14,562 bases of DNA. Source: Coemansia sp. RSA 1804 (Eukaryota; Kickxellomycota; Kickxellomycetes; Kickxellales; Kickxellaceae). This document shows positions 1 to 6,275 of the stretch, one piece after another; position 1 is the first letter of the stretch; each line of letters opens with the position of its first letter. A program made the position numbers and the translations under genes. Under the pieces are notes generated by a model. That model saw only the letters and a program-made list of their open reading frames with translations. It did no database searches and had not been told where the DNA came from. The DNA is taken from positions 1 through 14,562 of the forward strand of contig JANBTH010000574.1 in the NCBI GenBank assembly GCA_027578815.1, given 5' to 3'.

Positions 1-77
1 AACATAAATGTTTATAATAATAGATACACAATAGTGGCAGTTTGAACTACATGCAGTCAAAGTATATTCTTTAGGAG
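1..77 (+). repeat. Exact 77-bp terminal inverted repeat, left copy
   Basis: Bases 1-77 match the reverse complement of 14486-14562 without a mismatch. The first difference is at base 78 (G here, A in the other arm). It starts with the near-palindrome AACATAAATGTT. An exact match of 77 bp that ends precisely at both window ends fits a contig broken at a shared 77-mer in a de Bruijn graph, more than a natural transposon end. Confidence 0.95.
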
Positions 78-206
78 GTTGTGAAGCAGTGTGTTAGAAG
101 AAAAAAAAGCGATAAACGACATGTCAGGCTGCGCTGTTCCACCCGGTTCAAGCTAGAATCAGCAAGTACTAACATTAAGACATTTTTCTTGATATGACTT
201 TTGCAT

Positions 207-287
207 GTGGCCAAGAGCAACTCAGAAATAGAGTGAAATTCGTGCTAATGCCGTTATTTTCTAACATCTGTATGTTGTTTTAGGCAT
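207..287 (+). promoter_or_regulatory. Ultra-conserved upstream island of F-box copy A
   Basis: These 81 bases match 14275-14355 (reverse complement) at 80 of 81 positions; the one difference is at 241. The segments on either side and the CDS are clearly more diverged. The block lies about 200-280 bp before the ATG and has no ORF conserved between copies. It ends with CTAAC, then a T-rich stretch and TTTTAG (261-283), which resembles a fungal branch point plus 3' splice site. It could be a promoter element, a 5'-UTR intron end or part of a noncoding transcript. Conservation is visible; function is inferred. Confidence 0.55.
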
Positions 288-485
288 TTCACAATTCATT
301 AGATAATGGTGATTATTGCTTTTTTGGGGTTGTCAATTCAATCCTACAGATATGTTGCAGTAGCTTTGCAGCCATGTCAATTATATTGTAATGTCTTTGA
401 CAACAAAATAGACATGACAACCACTGTTGTTTCTCCATTCAGTTTTTTTTAAATAATTGTTTTTAAATACGTCTCCCTCTTCAAT

Positions 486-2135
486 ATGGTTCATATAAAC
501 GACCTGGATCCTAAAGTCCTCTATCGTATCCTCTGTCTTGCATCTGGTGAGCCAGTTAACGATATTGAAAAGTGGAAATTAAATCTCACTTTCCTTCAGG
601 TGTGTGTCAAGTGGTACAACTTGTTAAAAAGCTATGTGTTTTCCCAAAGCTTTATTAGTGTTTACCCATTGGAAGCCAAAACCCAACCAAAAGTCAATCT
701 AAAAAATTGTGTTTACTATGCTGACAACAAAATTGTTTGCAGGTCCAACCTTGGTATAATTACTGGGCGTGATGAGCATAACTGTGATTGCGTGACTGAG
801 CTGACGGTTGAGGTTGATTTTGATCTAGATATTAGTCAATACGTTCACATTTTAGACAAGCTTTTGTCACTTGGTGTTGGATACTGGCTTAGTATTTCTT
901 CGCTTGAATTTAGATATTACTTCTTCACTAAGCAGGAGGAATTCAACGTCCCTGACCTAAATAAACGTTCAATGGAAATTTCACAGTACGTTCATAATTT
1001 TTGGAACAGGGTGCCAAATATAACTCAATTGAGGTTGTATAATTATAATAATAAAATATTGCCAGTAGCATTTTTCATTCTTATTGACTATTATGCACCT
1101 CGTTTACAAGGCCTGACCTTTCACTATCCAATTAAGTCTCCTTTGCCACAATTCTCAACCGAATTGACATTACTTTCTCTGGATCTTCACAACTATACAG
1201 ATTATAATTTTTTATTTTATGCCAAATCACTCCAATACTTGAGATTATACAATATATCCAGCAGCAACTTTTCGTGGTGGATATTTTATGACTTTACAAC
1301 CCCTGGACGCATAGAGTTTACAAACCTAAAAACTCTTGATTTATCATACAACGAGCAAGCAGTTGGAGAGAAAAGGCTTTCGGAAAAGTACTCAAAGCAA
1401 GCTAGACCATACGGATCACATATGCTTCAATTCCCAAAGCTTGTGAGTTTAATCTTGTTCCGCCCTCCAATTGATTGTGATGTGTTTTTTACAGATACAA
1501 TACCCAAATACTTGGAGGAGTTGAGTATTCGAGGTAGTTGTAGTTCAATTTCTGCTTCCAGAAGGCTGCGGTTTACAATTGTCAACAAAATTGAAATTGG
1601 TGTCTTTGGAGAAGAAGAAACGCCCAACAACGATTTCCATATTGCAGCAGATCGTTATTTTGGGTATATCAAGGTGGGGAGTAAATGTATAGCCAGCATT
1701 AGTTCATTAATTGATATTCAGCGGACAGTATCTTGGGCAAATGTTACTTTTCTGGGATATTCCAACATTCCGCTTAATGAACTGTTAAAGATCCTTCCCA
1801 ATTTTCCCAATCTTCAGACTCTTAATATTAAAGCTATTCATTTAAGCGGTGAATGTCTGTCAATCATCCGAACAGGCATTGAGGAAGAAATACAAGGAGA
1901 GTTTAAATTGTTAGATACTAGGTTTGAGTGTCTTATTCTGTATTTTGCTGAACCAGACGATCCACGTCATCTCCTTGGCGTTCTCAACCATCTATTATTA
2001 CGAATTGCAACATTGAAGGAAGTTAAAACATGTAAAATACTACGTCCAAGCTTTTTATCAGAAAAGTTCAACTGCAGTTTTTATTTTGTTGAATCAGAAT
2101 TCATTTTGAACTCTGTGATGTTTAAAAATTTATAA
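486..2135 (+). CDS. F-box/LRR-like protein, copy A
   Basis: A 549-aa protein. Residues 1-50 (MVHINDLDPKVLYRIL, then LQVCVKWYNL) fit an F-box-like fold, where an N-terminal 'LP..IL..IL' segment is followed by 'vC..W..l'. The rest has irregular leucine-rich segments such as LKTLDLSYN, LQYLRLYNIS and FPNLQTLNI, as in F-box/LRR substrate receptors. If correct, it would bind Skp1 and present substrates to an SCF ubiquitin ligase in cytosol or nucleus; the substrate is unknown. The start is supported because copy B shares the ATG and the following codons, and an in-frame TAA lies at 450-452. Copy B is a bit over half identical; residues about 244-288 (FYAKSLQYL through PGRIEF and NLKTL) are nearly invariant. 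The gene is AT-rich with no intron, unlike the GC-richer core genes. The F-box call rests on pattern resemblance only. Confidence 0.65.
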   Translation: MVHINDLDPKVLYRILCLASGEPVNDIEKWKLNLTFLQVCVKWYNLLKSYVFSQSFISVYPLEAKTQPKVNLKNCVYYADNKIVCRSNLGIITGRDEHNCDCVTELTVEVDFDLDISQYVHILDKLLSLGVGYWLSISSLEFRYYFFTKQEEFNVPDLNKRSMEISQYVHNFWNRVPNITQLRLYNYNNKILPVAFFILIDYYAPRLQGLTFHYPIKSPLPQFSTELTLLSLDLHNYTDYNFLFYAKSLQYLRLYNISSSNFSWWIFYDFTTPGRIEFTNLKTLDLSYNEQAVGEKRLSEKYSKQARPYGSHMLQFPKLVSLILFRPPIDCDVFFTDTIPKYLEELSIRGSCSSISASRRLRFTIVNKIEIGVFGEEETPNNDFHIAADRYFGYIKVGSKCIASISSLIDIQRTVSWANVTFLGYSNIPLNELLKILPNFPNLQTLNIKAIHLSGECLSIIRTGIEEEIQGEFKLLDTRFECLILYFAEPDDPRHLLGVLNHLLLRIATLKEVKTCKILRPSFLSEKFNCSFYFVESEFILNSVMFKNL

Positions 2136-2427
2136 CCAATCAGCCTCGCCTCTTCTGATAATTTACAGTAATTCGACTAGGCTACCACAGAATAAAAATC
2201 GCCTCTGCTCAATTGTTAAGCCTAATTTTTTACCCTTCACACATCGCTTAATCAAGTGGCGTCATCACCACAGTCAGCTCTAGTTTTCTCTTTTCTTTTC
2301 TTTTTCATACTCTTTATTTCTCTTTTTCATTGGGTTATTAAATATTGTCAATTTCACATCACTCATCGAAATCCGTAAATAGTAGCCATTCTTTCTTTTC
2401 TCATTCATTTTATCTTGCATATAGACA
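2136..2427 (+). promoter_or_regulatory. Intergenic region / promoter of the 5-phosphatase gene
   Basis: This 292-bp gap holds the 3' UTR of F-box copy A and the promoter of the next gene. A consensus CCAAT box (CCAATCAG, 2136-2143) sits directly after the F-box stop codon. A long pyrimidine-rich tract (about 2280-2335 and 2390-2412) precedes the start codon, as in many fungal promoters near transcription start sites. No clear TATA box was seen. Motif function is inferred. Confidence 0.4.
2191..2196 (+). terminator. Candidate poly(A) signal of F-box copy A
   Basis: AATAAA lies 56 nt after the copy A stop codon, a normal distance for a short fungal 3' UTR. Copy B has an AATAAA at a similar distance although the 3' flanks are not homologous. 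Confidence 0.45.
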
Positions 2428-5109
2428 ATGGCAAGCAACCCAACAACGATACCCGAATCTGTTCCAGCACCAGCACCGGCAATAAGCGACAACGTCAGTG
2501 CATTAGCAGAGCGAGTAAGCACGCCAACAAAGGAGGCGTGGATTCTGCATTCACTGAAAAAACGGAGCACAGAGTTCATCCACACACACGAACTAAACGT
2601 ACTGGTCGGGACATGGAACGTGAACGGACAGGCGCCAGGCGACACCAAGGAGCTGTCATCGTGGCTAGGATTCGTACCGGAAGACGAAGACGACATGTCG
2701 CTGGACGTTCTCCCCGAGCTGGTGGTGCTTGGGTTCCAGGAACTGGATGCGCGCGCAGAAGCGTTTGTATATAACAATACGGCCAAGGACGTGGAGTGGA
2801 CCGAGGCAATAGAGGCGAGCATGGGCATGACGCGGTACTCGTTCTGCAAGATCGCGTCAAAGCAGCTGATTGGGATGTTCATGATGGTCTATGCCCGGCT
2901 GGATGTGGCCAAGCTTGTGACGGGCGTGCAGACAGCTTCTGTGGGGTGCGGAATCATGGGCGTTGTTGGGAATAAGGGCGCGGTGGCTGTGCGGATGGCG
3001 TACCGCGATACGCCGATCTGCTTCGTGTGCGCGCATCTTGCGCACGACGCTACGCAGGTGGACAGACGCAACGCGCAGTTCCACGACATCTGCAAGCGGA
3101 TGGCGTTTGGAAGCAGTGGCGGCAACGATGCGGCGGCTGTTGATCCGCTGGTGCCCAAGACGATGGAGCTGCGCGGGGCGGGTAACGGCGGCGCGGCGGG
3201 TCGTGGCGGGGGGATCTTTGACCACAGCTACGTGGTGTGGCTGGGCGACCTCAACTACCGCGTGGCAATCGATGCGGAGGGCAGCGACTACAGCGCAATG
3301 CTGGGCGTGGACCAGCTGCACATCGCGATGCTCAACAAGCAGGCGTTTGCTGGGTTTGAGGAGGCCGACATTGCGTTTGCGCCAACATACAAGTACGTTC
3401 TGGGCACCAGCGAGTACGATGCGAAGCGGCGGCCAGCGTGGTGCGACCGCGTGCTGTGGTGGACGCGGCCGGGGTTCCAGGATGACAACGATGGCGGCGG
3501 TGTCACGTGCAGCGAGTACACGGCGGTCGGTGCGCTGGCGATATCCGACCACAAGCCGGTGCGTGCGCGGCTGGGCGTTGGCGTGTGGTCCGTTGACGCG
3601 GACCGGCGGCAGGCGGTGTACCTGGACGTTCTGCGCGAGCTGGACCGCTATGAGAACGAGTGCATTCCGACGGCGACGCTTGATGCGGCGGTTGTTGATT
3701 TTGGCGATGTGAGCTTTGGTCGTGCGGCGCGTAGACGGCTTGAAGTGGCGAACTCGGGCCAGGTGCCAATCGAGTTCAGCTTCACTGCCACACCGTCGCG
3801 ACCTGGCTATGCGCCGGCGTGGCTGCGGATCACGCCCAGCCATGGCATGATTCTTCCGGGGGAGACCAATGAGCTGGAGCTGGTGGTCCTGGTTGACGAG
3901 CGCACGTCAGCGCCGTTGAGTTCGCGTGTCGAGGATCTGAGCGATATTCTTATTCTCCATCTGGAGCGCGGCCGCGACTACTTTGTGCAGGTGCAGGGCA
4001 GCTACCTGCCGTCGGTGTTTGGAATGGGGCTCGATGTTCTCGTGCACTGCAAGCAGCCGGTGCGCGGCATGAGTCGTCAGGACTTTGAGCGGTGTCGCGC
4101 GTCTGGCCAGTTCAGCGTGCCCAAGTGCATCTGGAGCCTGACGGACTTTCTGTCCCAGTACGCGGTTGGGCGCGGGTACTCGCTGTTCTACTGGGCTGGC
4201 GATCGCGTGCTGGCGCGCAGGATCAAGGAGTGGCTCGATGCTGATGTGCCGCTTGACCCTGCTGCTGTCCTGCAGTGCCAGACGCCTTCTGATGACCACT
4301 TGGCGCGCACGGCTGTTGACGAACCCGAGCGCATCCGGATCCACGATCACGCCATGCAGACCGGCGGCGTGATTGACGGTATCGGCGCCGGTACTGGGTC
4401 GGTGCGCTCGGCTGCCAGCGCCGACCAGAGCACGCTTGTTCCGTCGGCCATGCAGTCCGTGCTTGGTGCCGACGCTGGGCGCAGCCCGACACCCGTTGCG
4501 GCGCTCGAGCGTCTGTCGCTTGGGCCTTGGAATTCGAATTCCGCTGCTGCTGATCAGCCGGTTCCGTCGTCAGGGTCTACCTCCGACTCGGGATCCGACT
4601 TTGGCGACCCCGACAGTCTCCTTGTTTCAACGGCGGGAGGAGGCAGCAATGAGGAGCGGCTGGTCGGGTCGCCGCTGCCCGAATCGATCGTCAACGTCGC
4701 GCTTGCCCTGCCGCACGATGGCGGCGTGGACACCGTGGCCAGCTGTCTGGTCGATCTGCTGCGCTCTCTTCCTGAGCCGCTGATTCCCTTCAGCCTGTAC
4801 GCTGCTTGCATTGAGGCTGGCGCTATATCGCGTGCGGCTGCGCTGGAGGCGCTGGAGGATCTTGCCCCCGAAAACCTCAATGTTCTGATATACTTGCTGG
4901 CGTTTCTGCGGGATGCTGTGGAGAAGGGCGCTACGTCGGCGCAGCGTGTTGCTCAGGTCTTTGCAAAAGTCGTGTTGCGTGCTCCGTTTGAGCGTGTGTC
5001 CATTGATGATAAGGACCGGGATAATAATGAGGAGGGTGGTGGTGACGATGATTATAAGAATGCGCAGTTGTTTTTGCTCTATTTGCTCCGATCTCATGGC
5101 CAGATCTAA
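2428..5109 (+). CDS. OCRL: OCRL/INPP5B-like inositol polyphosphate 5-phosphatase
   Basis: An 893-aa, single-exon protein close to human OCRL (about 900 aa). Residues 55-385 are the 5-phosphatase domain: GTWNVNG (61-67), GFQELD with metal-binding Glu105, WLGDLNYR (271-278), the catalytic signature PAWCDRVLW (336-344) and SDHKPV with His375. All key residues are present, so it should hydrolyse the 5-phosphate of PI(4,5)P2 or PI(3,4,5)P3 at membranes. An ASH (Hydin-like beta-sandwich) domain follows at about 421-535, then a RhoGAP-like domain from 564 to the end. The RhoGAP arginine-finger position appears to be Tyr588 (LFYWAG), so GAP activity is unlikely, as in human OCRL. A low-complexity insert at about 610-745 splits this domain. 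The N-terminal PH domain and clathrin boxes of human OCRL are not evident. The start has good context (A at -3, G at +4) and an in-frame TAG 6 nt upstream. Confidence 0.93.
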   Translation: MASNPTTIPESVPAPAPAISDNVSALAERVSTPTKEAWILHSLKKRSTEFIHTHELNVLVGTWNVNGQAPGDTKELSSWLGFVPEDEDDMSLDVLPELVVLGFQELDARAEAFVYNNTAKDVEWTEAIEASMGMTRYSFCKIASKQLIGMFMMVYARLDVAKLVTGVQTASVGCGIMGVVGNKGAVAVRMAYRDTPICFVCAHLAHDATQVDRRNAQFHDICKRMAFGSSGGNDAAAVDPLVPKTMELRGAGNGGAAGRGGGIFDHSYVVWLGDLNYRVAIDAEGSDYSAMLGVDQLHIAMLNKQAFAGFEEADIAFAPTYKYVLGTSEYDAKRRPAWCDRVLWWTRPGFQDDNDGGGVTCSEYTAVGALAISDHKPVRARLGVGVWSVDADRRQAVYLDVLRELDRYENECIPTATLDAAVVDFGDVSFGRAARRRLEVANSGQVPIEFSFTATPSRPGYAPAWLRITPSHGMILPGETNELELVVLVDERTSAPLSSRVEDLSDILILHLERGRDYFVQVQGSYLPSVFGMGLDVLVHCKQPVRGMSRQDFERCRASGQFSVPKCIWSLTDFLSQYAVGRGYSLFYWAGDRVLARRIKEWLDADVPLDPAAVLQCQTPSDDHLARTAVDEPERIRIHDHAMQTGGVIDGIGAGTGSVRSAASADQSTLVPSAMQSVLGADAGRSPTPVAALERLSLGPWNSNSAAADQPVPSSGSTSDSGSDFGDPDSLLVSTAGGGSNEERLVGSPLPESIVNVALALPHDGGVDTVASCLVDLLRSLPEPLIPFSLYAACIEAGAISRAAALEALEDLAPENLNVLIYLLAFLRDAVEKGATSAQRVAQVFAKVVLRAPFERVSIDDKDRDNNEEGGGDDDYKNAQLFLLYLLRSHGQI
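2430..2451 (+). repeat. 22-bp direct repeat, copy 1 (5' end of 5-phosphatase gene)
   Basis: The 22-mer beginning GGCAAGCAACCC is identical to 6318-6339 in the start region of the SSK1-like gene. Here it covers codons 1-8 and encodes ASNPTTI. In the SSK1-like gene it is read in another frame (GKQPNND). The flanking bases differ. Confidence 0.8.
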
Positions 5110-5636
5110 GATCCCTTGGTATCCCTTGTTCCTTTTTTTGTGCTGGAATGGCTGGATCATTCCCCCCCCTTCTTCACAGATAGAGGGCGGGATCAGTGGT
5201 ACTCTTGTGCTTGGCATAATAATATACTGAACCGCTCAAGGCTGAAAGATAGTGGCCCAGGAATGATACTGTGGCATTAGCTTCTTTCATGTTTTATTTA
5301 TCTGGCCATATCTCGTGGTCACGGGCTTTGCTGTTTTGGTATTGTTGTCTGTGCAAATGTCTTTCATTGTTCATCCACCCAAACACACACATTCGGTCAG
5401 GAAGAACTCCCTTTTCAGGCGTATCGTGATAATTTCAGAGTCTCTTGTGCATAGTATTGTTCGGTGTTTTAAAAAAAGCTAAAAGGCCAACAGAGAGAGG
5501 GAAAGCTTCAGTTTGGTTTACTCTGTCTTTCCTGCCTGTCCATTTCTACTTTATGCATACAACTCATTTCTTTTTTTACCTAATACGTTTCACCGTGTCC
5601 AAAATGAATAAACCCCCCAACAGCAATGATGTTGTT

Positions 5637-5642
5637 AATAAA
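5637..5642 (+). terminator. Candidate poly(A) signal of the 5-phosphatase gene
   Basis: AATAAA is followed about 25 nt later by a T-run and a GT-rich stretch (5665-5683), the expected order of poly(A) signal and downstream element. This would give a 3' UTR of about 550 nt. Another AATAAA at 5607-5612 could serve instead. Confidence 0.35.
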
Positions 5643-6017
5643 GGCGTTATTTTGTAGCATCTAGTTTTTTTTTGTGTGTTTGGAAGAATGAGGCACAGAT
5701 GTACGTTTTTTACAAACATTGGTGCAACAGGCGAGAGAATAAGGATAAGGGCATCGAAAAAGACATGGAGCATTGAAGAAAGCAAAATAAGGAAATCCCT
5801 CATTTCCTCATTCCTTCTTTTTTTTGGCTCTGGTAATAGGTTTTTTCATTTGGCCTTGTTCCCCTTTTTCTTTTCATTTTCTCAATGTTACTCTGTAAAA
5901 ATAAAGTAGAACAAAAAAGTGGCATGTTTTTTGTTTCTCTTCCTTTTCTACAAACTAATTCCTATCCTTTTTTATTGTTTGTTTTTTCTACTTTCTTTTC
6001 TTGTAACCTATATACTT

Positions 6018-6034
6018 TTATTATTATTATTATT
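6018..6034 (+). repeat. TTA trinucleotide microsatellite
   Basis: Five TTA units plus a partial sixth, inside the T-rich spacer upstream of the SSK1-like gene. A simple repeat. Confidence 0.8.
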
Positions 6035-6275
6035 CTTGTGTTTCTTTGTTGTTCATTCAATTGTACTACTTATTCTCGCATAAAAAGAAGCTCGTTGCAA
6101 TTCAACAAAGGTTCGTAGCATATATTCAGGCCTGTCCGCCTCCTCTACCCCGACCTAGCGTACACTTTTTGCTTGGGTTGCGTTGGGTTGTGTTTGGCTT
6201 GTTTTCTATTGCTTTGTCTTTCATACTTGCCAAGGAATTATCCTCTGACCACAACTAAACAAAAACTAACGTTAT

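Larger units (their letters stand above)
1..2075 (+). repeat. Left arm of ~2.1-kb diverged inverted repeat (F-box unit A)
   Basis: This arm aligns from its first base with the reverse complement of the right end of the window, through about 485 bp of noncoding DNA and on through the F-box CDS. The first 77 bases are identical in both arms, and the next 70 or so are about 95% alike. An 81-bp block at 207-287 has a single mismatch. The coding parts are much more diverged, with a bit over half of the amino acids shared by eye. Homology fades at the 3' end of the CDS, and the 3' flanks are unrelated. No transposase, integrase or reverse transcriptase lies between the arms, so this reads as a duplicated gene unit rather than a recognisable transposon. 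The right end of the arm is approximate. Confidence 0.85.
5110..6275. other. T-rich intergenic spacer, 1.17 kb
   Basis: No convincing gene is visible here. The short ORFs (up to about 105 codons) are low-complexity, F/L/S-rich translations of T-rich DNA. The spacer should hold the 3' UTR of the 5-phosphatase gene and the promoter of the SSK1-like gene. AATAAA occurs at 5607-5612, 5637-5642 and 5899-5904. A TTA microsatellite lies at 6018-6034, and a TATA-like TAAAAAG at 6081-6087. Confidence 0.6.

Noticed and set aside
270..283. GTATGT...TTTTAG read as a complete mini-intron
   Set aside because: At 14 bp it is far too short to be spliced; only the acceptor-like half is worth noting.
2857..3843. 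328-codon antisense ORF, and the 249-codon + strand ORF at 2963-3712
   Set aside because: Both lie within the 5-phosphatase CDS in other frames, are Arg/Ala-rich as expected from GC-rich shadow frames, and show no domain.
5445..6258. Several 70-77 codon ORFs in the spacer, some resembling membrane proteins
   Set aside because: They are T-rich low-complexity DNA that encodes Phe/Leu/Ser runs by default; there is no supporting start context or similarity.
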